From Fibrella aquatilis (GTDB lineage Bacteria; Bacteroidota; Bacteroidia; Cytophagales; Spirosomataceae): a stretch of DNA of 64,000 bases. The stretch lies in the NCBI RefSeq assembly GCF_017353255.1, contig NZ_JAFMYU010000033.1:1-64000 (forward strand), in the 5' to 3' direction. The stretch's first letter is position 1, and the number at the start of each line of letters is the position of its first letter. Position numbers and translations under genes: made by a program. Below the pieces are notes generated by a model, which did no database searches, was not told the origin of the DNA, and worked only from the letters and a program-made list of their open reading frames with translations. Shown here in pieces: positions 1 through 8,886 of this stretch.

Positions 1-33
1 ACCGATTGTTCATTATTCATTGTACATTAATTT
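1..33. repeat. Word-run, probable right arm of an intergenic hairpin cut by the window edge
   Basis: The first bases read as reiterated variants of the word TTCATTATTCATTGTACATT, the same style as the arms of the hairpin at 46717-46840. The partner arm would lie left of the window, so this is an inference from style only. It ends just before the ATG at 40. Confidence 0.4.
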
Positions 34-39
34 AAAAAT

Positions 40-1389
40 ATGAACCCAAACATACCCATTACAGACCGGAAGCGCGTGGTGATTGTGGGCGCGGGCTTTG
101 GCGGGTTGACACTGGCCCGGTCGTTGGCCCACCGGTCAGAATTTCAGGTGGTGCTGGTGAACAAATACAACTACCACGAATTTCAGCCGCTCTATTACCA
201 GGTAGCCACCGCCGGTTTGGAAGCTAACTCGATCTTGTTTCCGTTGCGGGCGGCCCTCGGCGACAACTCCAACGTGCACATTCGCATCACGTGCATGTCG
301 GGTATCCGCCCCGCCGACAAAACCATCGATACCGAGATTGGCCCCATCACCTACGACTTTCTGGTGCTGGCTATGGGGGCCGACACCAACTTTTTCGGGC
401 AGCAGAACATCATCGACCGTGCCTTGCCCATGAAGTCGGTGCAGGAAGCCATTGCCTTGAGAAACAGACTATTGCAGAATTTTGAAGAGGCCCTGAGCGT
501 AGAAACAGAAGACGAACTAACCGGCCTGATGGATGTGGTGGTGGTAGGCGGCGGACCCACGGGCGTGGAACTCTGCGGTACCTTGGCCGAGATGCGCAAA
601 ACCGTGCTCCCCCGCGACTACCCCGAACTGGACTTCAAAGGCATGGACATCCACCTGATCGAATCGGGGGGAGAACTGTTGGGGCCAATGTCGAAACAGT
701 CGCAGGAGCACTCGCTGGCGTACTTGCAGGAGTTGGGCGTAAACGTACGGCTAAACACTCGCGTGAAGGATTTCGACGGAAAAACCGTGTTCATGAACGA
801 TGGCACCACCCTGCGTACCAACAACCTGATCTGGGCGGCGGGCGTGAAAGCCAACACCCCCACGGGCATTCCGGCCGAAGCTGTGGGGCGCGGCGGGCGG
901 CTAATCGTGAACCGGTTCAACCAGGTGCAGGGCTTCACCGATATCTTCGCCGTGGGCGACCTGGCCACGATGGCCGAGGGCGATATATGGCCCAATGGGC
1001 ATCCCCAGGTAGCCCAGCCCGCTATTCAGCAGGGCAAATTACTCTCCAAAAACCTTACCCTGCTGATACGGGGCGGGCAGATGGTGCCCTTCGTCTACAG
1101 CGATTTAGGCTCAATGGCTACCATTGGGCGCGGGCTGGCCGTAGTCGATTTGTCATTTGTTAAGTTTCAGGGCTTCTTTGCGTGGCTTACCTGGCTGTTC
1201 GTACACCTGATGGCTATCCTGGGTGTCAAAAACAGGCTCCTTATTTTCATTAACTGGATGTGGAACTACCTAACATACAACCAGTCTTTGCGGTTAATTA
1301 TCAAGCCTAAGCTACCCAAAGCCCCATTGGATGTTCCGAAGGAACGATTAAACGATTCGGTGGAAGTCGCCAAATCAGGGGCGATTTAG
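40..1389 (+). CDS. ndh: Type II NADH:quinone oxidoreductase (NDH-2), FAD-dependent
   Basis: A 449-residue member of the pyridine nucleotide-disulfide oxidoreductase family. It should oxidise NADH and reduce membrane quinone without pumping protons. The FAD-binding Rossmann motif VVIVGAGFGGL starts near residue 13. A second dinucleotide motif, VVVVGGGPTGVEL, lies near residue 166 and binds NADH. IWAAGVKAN near 265 and FAVGDLA near 303 are the usual late FAD contacts of the family. A hydrophobic, Trp-rich segment at about 372-405 is the C-terminal membrane anchor typical of NDH-2. The length matches the family and the ATG at 40 lies directly before the first beta strand. It is followed 75 bases later by a co-directional fatty acid hydroxylase-like gene. 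The family call is secure; cofactor preference is inferred. Confidence 0.9.
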   Translation: MNPNIPITDRKRVVIVGAGFGGLTLARSLAHRSEFQVVLVNKYNYHEFQPLYYQVATAGLEANSILFPLRAALGDNSNVHIRITCMSGIRPADKTIDTEIGPITYDFLVLAMGADTNFFGQQNIIDRALPMKSVQEAIALRNRLLQNFEEALSVETEDELTGLMDVVVVGGGPTGVELCGTLAEMRKTVLPRDYPELDFKGMDIHLIESGGELLGPMSKQSQEHSLAYLQELGVNVRLNTRVKDFDGKTVFMNDGTTLRTNNLIWAAGVKANTPTGIPAEAVGRGGRLIVNRFNQVQGFTDIFAVGDLATMAEGDIWPNGHPQVAQPAIQQGKLLSKNLTLLIRGGQMVPFVYSDLGSMATIGRGLAVVDLSFVKFQGFFAWLTWLFVHLMAILGVKNRLLIFINWMWNYLTYNQSLRLIIKPKLPKAPLDVPKERLNDSVEVAKSGAI

Positions 1390-1464
1390 TCAATTTGGTT
1401 GACTGGTTGGAACAGACAAAACACGAAATCGGTTAATATTGCCAACTACTAATTACTCGATTGT

Positions 1465-2094
1465 ATGCAAGTTGAAGAATACAAAGCGGTTCATTCAAGA
1501 CCCAAAAACAACGGAACCAAGCAACTTTTCGACAATCCCATTCTCGAAGCGCTTTCACGTACCCACATTATGGTGCCCATTACCATGTGGCTAACTTTGT
1601 CGGCTTTTCTGGGGTGGTACGCCTTCACGTATACCGACATGAGCGCGGGCCGTATTGGCGGCCTGTTTGCCACCGGCCTGTTCATTTTCACTATTTTTGA
1701 ATACGTGCTGCACCGGTACCTCTATCACCTGGCCCCCACCACACCCGAACGGGCTAAGATTCAGTACACCTTCCACGGCGTTCACCACGAGTACCCGAAA
1801 GATAAAACCCGGCTGGCCATGCCCCCGGCGCTGGCCGTCATTGTGGCAAGCTTCTTTTTCGGCCTGTTCTTCCTGATGATGGGCGAAGCCGCCTATGCGT
1901 TCTTCCCCGGCTTCATGGTAGGCTACACGGGCTACCTGGCCGTACACTTCATCGTACACGCCTACGCCCCACCCAAAAACGCCTTCAAACAGCTCTGGAT
2001 CAACCACAGCATCCACCACTACAAAAACCCCGAAAGCAACTACGGCGTCTCCTCACCCATGTGGGACTATATCTTCGGGTCGTTTCAGAAATGA
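1465..2094 (+). CDS. Fatty acid hydroxylase superfamily protein, resembling fatty acid 2-hydroxylase
   Basis: A 209-residue integral membrane di-iron enzyme of the sterol desaturase/fatty acid hydroxylase superfamily. The histidine boxes are visible: HRYLYH near residue 83, HGVHHEYPKDKTRLAMPP near 104, HFIVH near 162 and HSIHH near 182. The second box followed by P-x-D-x-x-R-L-x-x-P-P is characteristic of the Scs7/FA2H branch, which 2-hydroxylates the N-acyl chain of sphingolipids. Sphingolipids or sulfonolipids are common in Cytophagales, so acyl-chain 2-hydroxylation is the best inference. Hydrophobic stretches at about 40-80 and 118-160 form the membrane hairpins. The stop codon lies inside the left arm of the hairpin at 2087-2175. 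Confidence 0.85.
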   Translation: MQVEEYKAVHSRPKNNGTKQLFDNPILEALSRTHIMVPITMWLTLSAFLGWYAFTYTDMSAGRIGGLFATGLFIFTIFEYVLHRYLYHLAPTTPERAKIQYTFHGVHHEYPKDKTRLAMPPALAVIVASFFFGLFFLMMGEAAYAFFPGFMVGYTGYLAVHFIVHAYAPPKNAFKQLWINHSIHHYKNPESNYGVSSPMWDYIFGSFQK

Positions 2095-2175
2095 GAAACA
2101 AGAGATAAGAAGCAAGAGACAAGACTAAAGCAGTCAATCTTGCCTCTTGCTTCTCACATCTTGTTTCTCATTTCT
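2087..2175. repeat. Intergenic hairpin with reiterated AGCAAGA-type words, between convergent genes
   Basis: Left arm 2087-2123 and right arm 2139-2175 are 37-nt inverted repeats with a few mismatches around a 15-nt loop. Both arms are reiterations of words such as AGAAGCAAGAGACAAG. The TGA of the hydroxylase gene (2092-2094) lies in the left arm. The stop of the minus-strand gene begins at 2175, and the word continues to about 2192, encoding that protein's final RSKR. Confidence 0.85.
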
Positions 2176-3659
2176 TACCTCTTGCTTCTTAGAAGGTACA
2201 CCTCATTCCACTTATCCCGATACACCCGCTCGTAGTGACCTATGCGAGCGGGTGTTTCTTTTGGAATGGGGTAAGAAAAGTCGCGGCCGTAGTCGCTGAT
2301 GACGGCCGCGGCGCTGTCGGCTTCGGCTAGCTGGAAAAACTGGTTGGCGGTCAGGTGGCCATCGTAGGTTTTCTGGTTGAGCAGGTGGTAGTACGACAGG
2401 CCGTGGATTCGGTAATGCGCCTGCTGGTTGTAAAAGAAATCGAGCGGGGCAATGACGCGGGCACCGGGCTGCTGAATGAAGTTGGCTAGCCTGGCATTTT
2501 TAGCCGCTACGTCGGGCTGCTCCTTATTTGTCTGGATGGTCACGAACACTTTATAGGCTCCCGCCAGCAGGTACAGGCCCAGCAATACGGGCAGGCCAAC
2601 AGCATGCCACCGCCCCACACCCGGCAACGCCCTGCCCGACCAGCCGGCCACGCATTGCGCCACCCAAACGGCCATGATGGGCAGGAAAATGAGGTAATAA
2701 TAGTCGGTATTACTTTTGGTAATCAGGGCAAATGATCCCAGCAACAGCAGCAGGTAGCGCCCTGTCTCGGTACGGCTTTGGCGCTTAGGAGTTAGCTTGT
2801 CGGGCTGTTTTTGGGGTCGAACAAACGTCAGCAGCGTAACGCCCAGCACCAGCACTGAGAGTGCTACCTCTTCTTCGCTATGAAAAAATAGTTCATGCAA
2901 CTTACTGGTGATGAGTAGTTTATCTACCAACCCAGTAACATGATTCGTGGCGGGGTCATGGGTAAACTGCATCCAGAACGTAGACCACGCCCCAGCCACG
3001 GCCACATCGGCGAAGTAGAGAGCACTCGCTACGCCCGCCCCCGCACCGAAGGCCAGCAGTCCTTGCCAATCTGGTCGGCGAGTCAGCGTGGGCGAGGCAG
3101 GGCGCAGGCCATCCCAGACCAGCCAACCCAAGCCAGCCAGTACGTAGCTAATCCCGTTGAGGTGCGTCAGCACGGCCAGCCCCGCCAATATACCGGCAAC
3201 TAGTAGACGACGGCGGGTCATCAACGAAAACGAGATGAACCCCAGCGTCATGTACATGGGTTCGGGCCGGTTTACGAAGGCATATTCGATAAGCATACCG
3301 TTGGCCACGTAGATTAGCAAGGCCCGATACGTCCAGCGCCCGCCTAGTTCCAGCCTGCGCATATGCAGCGCAATGGCCACGCCACCCAGCAGAGTCCAGA
3401 AAGCGCCCACTACCTTGCTCACAGGCAGCGAAAAACCCAGCAGCCCCTGCACTGCCGCCCCGAAATAGATGAAGCCTTTGTGGAACACAAACAGCTGATT
3501 CTCCCAGCCGTTTAGCCCCCGAAAAAAGGCAGAATGCACCTGGCCGTCGTGCACCAGCCAGTAGGCCTGTTCGGCAAACCAGGCATCGTCGAAATGTTCG
3601 CTACGGTGCCAGGCAGTGGCCAGGAGAAGTACCAGAAAAAGCAGGAATAAAGGCTTCAT
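2175..3659 (-). CDS. GT-C/PMT-like multi-pass membrane protein, paralogue 1 of 3
   Basis: A 494-residue hydrophobic protein with about ten membrane segments. It resembles the dolichyl-phosphate-mannose mannosyltransferase-like (PMT_2/GT39) superfamily, which moves sugars from lipid carriers outside the inner membrane. After the first membrane helix come FDDAWFAEQAYWL (Asp24-Asp25) and GWENQLFVFHKGFIYFG. The acidic pair in the first extracytoplasmic loop is where GT-C enzymes have their catalytic Asp. Start chosen at MKPLFLLFL (3657-3659). The open frame upstream would overlap the neighbouring gene, and this start matches both paralogues. It follows paralogue 2 by 43 bases. The last residues RSKR come from the intergenic repeat, so the C-terminus is reshaped by it. 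Substrate unknown. Confidence 0.75.
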   Translation of the reverse strand: MKPLFLLFLVLLLATAWHRSEHFDDAWFAEQAYWLVHDGQVHSAFFRGLNGWENQLFVFHKGFIYFGAAVQGLLGFSLPVSKVVGAFWTLLGGVAIALHMRRLELGGRWTYRALLIYVANGMLIEYAFVNRPEPMYMTLGFISFSLMTRRRLLVAGILAGLAVLTHLNGISYVLAGLGWLVWDGLRPASPTLTRRPDWQGLLAFGAGAGVASALYFADVAVAGAWSTFWMQFTHDPATNHVTGLVDKLLITSKLHELFFHSEEEVALSVLVLGVTLLTFVRPQKQPDKLTPKRQSRTETGRYLLLLLGSFALITKSNTDYYYLIFLPIMAVWVAQCVAGWSGRALPGVGRWHAVGLPVLLGLYLLAGAYKVFVTIQTNKEQPDVAAKNARLANFIQQPGARVIAPLDFFYNQQAHYRIHGLSYYHLLNQKTYDGHLTANQFFQLAEADSAAAVISDYGRDFSYPIPKETPARIGHYERVYRDKWNEVYLLRSKR

Positions 3660-3702
3660 TAACGAGTAGTTGAGCCGAAACTTAGCGCTGCCTAACGACA
3701 TG

Positions 3703-5136
3703 CTACCGGTCGGGCAGGTACAAACTGTTCCAGCGGTCCTGATACACGCAGTGGTAATGACCGATGTGGTTGAGCGAATCGGGCAGGGGGCGGGTATCTG
3801 AGAGGGAGGCGGTGGGGCCTTTGCCATCGTAGGTGATGACGGCTGCCATGTTGGTGCTTTCTGCTAGCGAAAACAACACGGCATTGGTCAATTTTTTACC
3901 CGTAATTGACTGATAATAAAACAAGTAGGCGTCAACAGCTTGTAGGTGGTATCGGCTCATCTGGTTGTAGAAAAAGCTCACAGGAGCCAGCACATTGGCC
4001 CCCGGATGACCAATCAGGGCGGCCATACGGGCGTTTTGTTCTGCCAAAACGGGGGTCGTGTAGTTGGTGCGGATGGTATAAACGGCCTTGGCAGCACCAG
4101 CCAGCAGGTAGAGCGTTAGCAACCCGTAGAAGCCAGCCGCTTGCCTGCTCATGACGGGTTGGCACTGGTACACAGACACTATACAACGCGCAACCACCAC
4201 AGCGCAGAACGGCACAAAAATAAATGCGTAATTGGGTGTATGGGTGCGGGTCACCAACGCAAAACCAATCACCAGCCACAGCAAATAAAGAGCCGACGGA
4301 CGGGCGGGATGCGTTTGGTTGGTCAGCAACCGGCGGGCGTTCAGCAGCAACGTACCTAGCACCAGCATGGTAAACGCAGTGGTGGTGCGGTTGATGAAAA
4401 ATTGCCTGTAGACGTTCAAAATGATGATTAGTTTGTCCGAAACGCCGCTGATGTGTGCCAGGGCGGGTTCGTTGGTGAGCTGCATCCAGAAAGTAGCCCA
4501 TTGCCCCGACAGCGCTACGTCGAGCGAATAAAGGCTACTGACCAGGCCCGCCACCAGCCCAAACCCAATGGCCCGCCACCACTGCCGACTGCTAAGCAGC
4601 CAGCCCACGCCCGCCACCACAAAACACAGACCGTTGAGGTGAGTAAATACAGCTAACCCAGCCAAAGCAGCCGCGCCCGGCCACCGGTTGGTGGTCAGCA
4701 GACAGAACGAGCCAAAGCCCAGCACCGTGTACATCGGCTCAGGGCGGTTCACAAACGCCAATTCGATTACCGCTCCGTTGGCCACGTAGAGCAACAGCAA
4801 AAGCCATAACGCCCAGCCATCCTCCACCTGCCGACCATAGACCCACAGCATCAACCCAAGCAACGCTGTCCAGATGGCACCCACACTTTTACCCGCCGGG
4901 AGCGAAAAGCCAAACAGCCACTGCACCAGCGTACCGAAATAAATAAAGCCTTTGTGGAAAATAAAGAGCTGTTTTTCCCAGCCATTTACGCCTCGAAACA
5001 GCTCCGAACGCACCCGGCCGTCGTGTGCGAGCCAGTAGGCCTGTTCGGCAAACCAGGCATCATCATAATTGGGCGTACGGTTATAGAACGTAGCTAGCAG
5101 CAGAGCCAGAAACACCCCAACCAGCACCCGGATCAT
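3703..5136 (-). CDS. GT-C/PMT-like multi-pass membrane protein, paralogue 2 of 3
   Basis: A 477-residue protein with the same layout as its neighbours: N-terminal helix, then YDDAWFAEQAYWL with Asp25-Asp26, then GWEKQLFIFHKGFIYFG, then repeated hydrophobic helices and a soluble C-terminal stretch. Start chosen at MIRVLVGVF (5134-5136), 14 residues inside the longest frame, because the first helix then aligns with the paralogues. The C-terminal end (HIGHYHCVYQDRWNSLYLPD) is almost the same as in paralogue 3, also at DNA level. This suggests recent duplication or gene conversion of the 3' end. Fifty bases separate it from the upstream gene. A glycosyltransferase role is inferred from the superfamily; donor and acceptor cannot be read. 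Confidence 0.75.
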   Translation of the reverse strand: MIRVLVGVFLALLLATFYNRTPNYDDAWFAEQAYWLAHDGRVRSELFRGVNGWEKQLFIFHKGFIYFGTLVQWLFGFSLPAGKSVGAIWTALLGLMLWVYGRQVEDGWALWLLLLLYVANGAVIELAFVNRPEPMYTVLGFGSFCLLTTNRWPGAAALAGLAVFTHLNGLCFVVAGVGWLLSSRQWWRAIGFGLVAGLVSSLYSLDVALSGQWATFWMQLTNEPALAHISGVSDKLIIILNVYRQFFINRTTTAFTMLVLGTLLLNARRLLTNQTHPARPSALYLLWLVIGFALVTRTHTPNYAFIFVPFCAVVVARCIVSVYQCQPVMSRQAAGFYGLLTLYLLAGAAKAVYTIRTNYTTPVLAEQNARMAALIGHPGANVLAPVSFFYNQMSRYHLQAVDAYLFYYQSITGKKLTNAVLFSLAESTNMAAVITYDGKGPTASLSDTRPLPDSLNHIGHYHCVYQDRWNSLYLPDR

Positions 5137-5186
5137 TGCCGCAGATGGGCCTGACAGATAGCCCGTTTGTGTTAGCATAGGGGCGG

Positions 5187-6608
5187 TTAGTTGTCGGGTA
5201 GATACAAACTGTTCCAGCAGTCCTGATACACGCGGTGGTAGTGGCCGATGTGGTTGAGCGAATCGGGCAGGGGGCGGGTATCTGCAAGCGCAGTACCGAG
5301 TCCTTTGCCGTCGTAGGTAATAACGGCCGCAAAACCTTCGCGTTCGGCCATCTGGAAGAGGCTGTTGCGGCTGGGTAGTGCGCCGTAGTGCATCGGTGCA
5401 AAGAAGCCCCCCAGGTGCCGGTCGATGCAGCGGATGTTGTAGTGGCCAATCTGCTCATAAAAGAAATCGACCGGGGCCATGACTTCGCTGCCCGGCCGAC
5501 CAATCAATGCGGCCATCTGCGCGTTCATTACTGCCAACGGCGGCGAGGTTACGTTTGTAACGATCAGATAACCAGTACGATACAAACCTGCCAGCAGGTA
5601 GACCCCCAGCAGCATTCGCCAGGCCCAGATAAGGCGTTTTGGTTGATTGTCGGGTTGCCAGGCCGCCACGCGCAGGGCCACGAAAGCACATAGAAATGGC
5701 ACAAATTGCAGGTCGTATTGAATGGCGGTGCTGTGGTTTGTCAGGATATGAGCCGCCCCCAGCAGCGCCAGGTAGCGACCCACCGGCTGCGAGCGGGACC
5801 GCCTCCGACCAACGGAACGGGTGAGCCAGTAGGTGCCCAAGCCCAATAATCCCAGTTCGGCCATTAGGCGTGCTGGTTTTAGGGCATGAAACGTGTCTTT
5901 CAGCTTGTCGCCTAAAGTCGTGAGGTGTGCTAGTGCGGGTTCGTTTTGCCACTGCATCAGCAGCATGGCCCAGCCGTTGGCCAGCCATACGTCGAGCAGG
6001 TACAGGCTGGCCAACGTCCCCGCCAGCAAGCCGAAGCTAACGGCCTGCCGGGGCTGCCGGTACCACAGCAACCAGCCGCCCCCTGCCAGCACAAAGCACA
6101 GGCCGTTGAGGTGCGTCAGCACGGCCAGCCCCGCCAGCACCCCGGACCATAGCGGACGGCGGGTAGTAAGCAGCCAGAACGACGCGAAACCAAACGCCAC
6201 GCACATGGTTTCGGGACGATATACAAACGAAAACTCAATGACCAGTCCGTTGGCCACATACAAAACCATACCCAGCCGAACGTATTGATTGTCAATATCT
6301 TGCTGTCGTAGAAAACCCAGTAGCAGTACCCCCATTAGCACCGCCCACAGCAGACTGTAAGTTTTGCCAGCCAAGAGCGAAAAGCCGAACGCCCACTGCC
6401 AGGCGGCGCTGAAGTATATAAAAAGCTTGTGGTAAATAAAGAGCTGATCTTCCCAGCCGTTCAGGCCACAAAACAGCTCAGACCGTACGCGCCCGTCGTG
6501 CACGAGCCAATACGCCTGCTCGGCTAGCCAGGCCTCATCGAAGTGATGAATGCGATGGTAGAACGTAGCCAGCAGCAGGGCTAGAAACACCCAGAAAAGG
6601 GCTTTCAT
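5187..6608 (-). CDS. GT-C/PMT-like multi-pass membrane protein, paralogue 3 of 3
   Basis: A 473-residue polytopic membrane protein, starting MKALFWVFL with FDEAWLAEQAYWL (Asp24-Glu25) after the first helix and GWEDQLFIYHKLFIYFSA following. In this copy the second acidic residue is Glu rather than Asp. Its ATG overlaps the stop of the upstream thioredoxin-fold gene by ATGA (6605-6608), which points to translational coupling and one transcript. The three paralogues have the same length and order of hydrophobic segments. Diverged middles and near-identical ends suggest tandem amplification with different specificities. It belongs to the PMT_2-like superfamily by pattern; the sugar substrate is unknown. 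Confidence 0.75.
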   Translation of the reverse strand: MKALFWVFLALLLATFYHRIHHFDEAWLAEQAYWLVHDGRVRSELFCGLNGWEDQLFIYHKLFIYFSAAWQWAFGFSLLAGKTYSLLWAVLMGVLLLGFLRQQDIDNQYVRLGMVLYVANGLVIEFSFVYRPETMCVAFGFASFWLLTTRRPLWSGVLAGLAVLTHLNGLCFVLAGGGWLLWYRQPRQAVSFGLLAGTLASLYLLDVWLANGWAMLLMQWQNEPALAHLTTLGDKLKDTFHALKPARLMAELGLLGLGTYWLTRSVGRRRSRSQPVGRYLALLGAAHILTNHSTAIQYDLQFVPFLCAFVALRVAAWQPDNQPKRLIWAWRMLLGVYLLAGLYRTGYLIVTNVTSPPLAVMNAQMAALIGRPGSEVMAPVDFFYEQIGHYNIRCIDRHLGGFFAPMHYGALPSRNSLFQMAEREGFAAVITYDGKGLGTALADTRPLPDSLNHIGHYHRVYQDCWNSLYLPDN

Positions 6609-8269
6609 TTCAGCAGCTCGCGAATTTGTGCCACCAGCTTCTCGAACTGATCGGGCAGTAGCGCCTGCTTCCGGTCCAGCTTGCCGGTGGGGGTAAAAAT
6701 CCGGGCGGGGTTAGCGTCGAACAGGCCCAGCAAGCCCGTTGTCTGCGGCGTTTGACTTTCGCTGAGGCGTACGTGTTCGCCACGCAGGCGGCTGCGCACA
6801 ATGGTTTCCAGCCAGAGGTCGTCATCGGCATTGTTGGTGCAAACGTAGAAGATGGTTAGGTCACGGGGGCTGAACACGTCGTTGAGGCGCTGAATGTCCT
6901 GCGCCAATTGCACCGTGGGCGGACTTTCGGGCGACCACAGCACGGTGTAAATCACGCGCCCCCGGTTGCGGTCGAGCACCCGTTGCACCAGGTCGCTGCC
7001 GTTGTCATAGGAGGCGGCCGTTATCAGCACGCCATTATCCACCGGCCCGGTGGCTCTTTTTTTGTCCAGCGCCAGGTAGGCTGCGCGGGCCTGCCGCACG
7101 CGGGCGGTGTCGCGCAGGGCCAGGGCCAGCACGTCGCCGAACGATTGGCCGAGGCGTTGGCCGGCTAGTTGCGGCCGTACGTGTTGCCCTAGCAGGGCAA
7201 CAATATTGAGGGTAAGCTGTGGTATTTCGGCAATCAAGGTGAAGCCTTTCAGGTAGTTTACGCTCGTGCTGTCGAACAGGGTACGGGCCGTGGCCAGGGT
7301 GTTTTCGTAAGCAATCACCTTGGCCAGCGTATCGACGTTGTTTTCCATGAGCCGCGAAAAGTAACGCAGATCGGCCTGCCGGGCGGTGTTGGTTTGCTCG
7401 AAACCAGCCAGCCGTTCGCGGTCTGTGGCCGTCAGGTTTTTGCCATAGCGCAGCAGCAACCCGGCCATCGTGCGCACCTTGATATTCCGCGACGGATTCT
7501 GAGCAATAAGGCCTGTAGCGTAAGCCCCAAAACGCCCCAGCGCCGTGGCGCGGGCGGGGGTCATCAGGTTATCATTGCCACCCGAAAGACCCACTTGCCC
7601 CAGGTTGTTAATCCGCTGACCAGTCTCAGCAGCCCTGTCGATCACGTAGGCGGCGGCATCGTAGCGGGCGTTGGCCTGCACCCAGGTGCTCACCAGCGGA
7701 AACACGTTTCGACTGGTCGAAAAAGTCGTTAACGAATTGGTAAACAGATTATTAATACTGGCAAAAGCATCAGTGATTGAGCCGCCCAGGGCTTTCTGAA
7801 TGGCTTTCTGACGAGCCGCAGCGGCCTTGCCCGTCAACTGTTCGGCCTCAAAAGCTTTATACTGCGCAAACTGCTGATTCACCTGCGCGTTGACCCCGCC
7901 AAACTGAAACGGTACCGCCGCCACATACAGCGAATCATTATCAATGTTGATCGTCACCGCCCCCGCCGTGGCCAGAAAGGCCGTGGTGGCGTTGCCCACC
8001 TGAAACGCCATTTCTTCAAGCGGGTAAATAATGGGCACCGACACCCGGAAACTGCCGTCTACTTGCAGTGGGGCCACAAACGCCTGATCGACGCCCCCGC
8101 GCAGGATGTTGGTCCGGCTCACCACCACGTTGGGCGACTGCCGATACAACCGCGCCGACAGTCGCTGCACCTGTCCCGACACAATCACCGAATCGACCGC
8201 CGTTTGGGCACAGGCTCCCCCCGCCAACGCCAGGCCAAGCAGCCCGGCCAAAAGAGTACGCATGTTCAT
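6605..8269 (-). CDS. Secreted thioredoxin-fold protein lacking the CxxC active site
   Basis: A 554-residue exported protein. The signal peptide is MNMRTLLAGLLGLALAGGAC, cleaved near residue 22. An N-terminal beta-rich domain (VIVSGQVQRL onward) is of the kind found before TlpA-like thioredoxins in Bacteroidota. A long helical middle follows, then a C-terminal thioredoxin-like domain from about residue 430. There the sequence VIYTVLWSPESPP occupies the place of the usual WxxWCxPC, so both redox cysteines are missing. It is therefore unlikely to be a disulfide reductase. A binding or scaffold role is inferred, perhaps tied to the three coupled membrane glycosyltransferases downstream. A second in-frame ATG two codons later is equally possible. 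Confidence 0.65.
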   Translation of the reverse strand: MNMRTLLAGLLGLALAGGACAQTAVDSVIVSGQVQRLSARLYRQSPNVVVSRTNILRGGVDQAFVAPLQVDGSFRVSVPIIYPLEEMAFQVGNATTAFLATAGAVTINIDNDSLYVAAVPFQFGGVNAQVNQQFAQYKAFEAEQLTGKAAAARQKAIQKALGGSITDAFASINNLFTNSLTTFSTSRNVFPLVSTWVQANARYDAAAYVIDRAAETGQRINNLGQVGLSGGNDNLMTPARATALGRFGAYATGLIAQNPSRNIKVRTMAGLLLRYGKNLTATDRERLAGFEQTNTARQADLRYFSRLMENNVDTLAKVIAYENTLATARTLFDSTSVNYLKGFTLIAEIPQLTLNIVALLGQHVRPQLAGQRLGQSFGDVLALALRDTARVRQARAAYLALDKKRATGPVDNGVLITAASYDNGSDLVQRVLDRNRGRVIYTVLWSPESPPTVQLAQDIQRLNDVFSPRDLTIFYVCTNNADDDLWLETIVRSRLRGEHVRLSESQTPQTTGLLGLFDANPARIFTPTGKLDRKQALLPDQFEKLVAQIRELLK

Positions 8270-8299
8270 AGAAAGGCAAATTAGACAAAAAACTGCCTC

Positions 8300-8818
8300 C
8301 TATTTCGTTGAAATACCATGATACCGCTCTGCCTCCTGATAATCGCGGCGGAGGGGGTGGCCGGTCCAGTCGGTGGGGAGCAGAATGCGGCGCAGGTCGG
8401 GGTGATTGGTAAAGCGGATACCCACCAGGTCGAAGGCTTCGCGCTCGTGCCAGTCTGCCGTGCGCCAGACGCTTGCCAGGCTGGGTACGTCGGGTAGCAC
8501 CACAGCGCTAACTTCTTCTAAATCAAGTGCTTGCTGGGTTTGAACAGGCCGTGGTATGGTCAGTTTCAGCATCAGATCATGGCCGTAGGGAATCGACGTC
8601 AGGTTGTAAATCACCTCCATCGTACCAACCTCTACCCCATTATCAATCGCCGTCACGCAGGCCAGCAGATCGAAAAAGAGACGTTCGTCGTTGCGCAAAA
8701 ACTGGCACAGCGCCACCAGTTCCCCAGCCTCCACGGTCAGGTAGGACTGGAAAGCTCCCTCCACGGCAGTCACCGTAAAGCGCTGAGCAAGAAGAGCCGT
8801 GATGTCGGGGAAAATCAT
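8300..8818 (-). CDS. nuoC: NADH-quinone oxidoreductase subunit C (complex I 30 kDa subunit)
   Basis: A 172-residue protein ending in the complex I 30 kDa signature: WHEREAFDLVGIRFTNHP, then LRRILLPTDWTGHPLRRDY. NuoC sits in the peripheral arm near the quinone site. Start chosen at MIFPDITALL (8816-8818). The longer frame would begin within the intergenic repeat and encode a non-conserved leader. No other nuo gene is next to it; neighbours are comB upstream (68-base gap with a hairpin) and the thioredoxin-fold gene downstream (30-base gap). It could supply a complex I encoded elsewhere or be an extra copy. Confidence 0.88.
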   Translation of the reverse strand: MIFPDITALLAQRFTVTAVEGAFQSYLTVEAGELVALCQFLRNDERLFFDLLACVTAIDNGVEVGTMEVIYNLTSIPYGHDLMLKLTIPRPVQTQQALDLEEVSAVVLPDVPSLASVWRTADWHEREAFDLVGIRFTNHPDLRRILLPTDWTGHPLRRDYQEAERYHGISTK

Positions 8819-8821
8819 TAC

Positions 8822-8884
8822 AGTATGCAGTTCTACAGTGAGCAGTAGGCAGTGGCTGGCGCAGGAGTAGCCACTGCCTACTGC
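8822..8884. repeat. Short intergenic hairpin with GCAGTAGGCAGT words
   Basis: Perfect 16-bp arms at 8842-8857 (GCAGTAGGCAGTGGCT) and 8869-8884 enclose an 11-nt loop. The left flank 8822-8841 continues in the same word style (GCAGTTCTACAGTGA) as the large hairpin at 31817-31928. It fills the gap between comB and nuoC. Confidence 0.8.
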
Positions 8885-8886
8885 CA

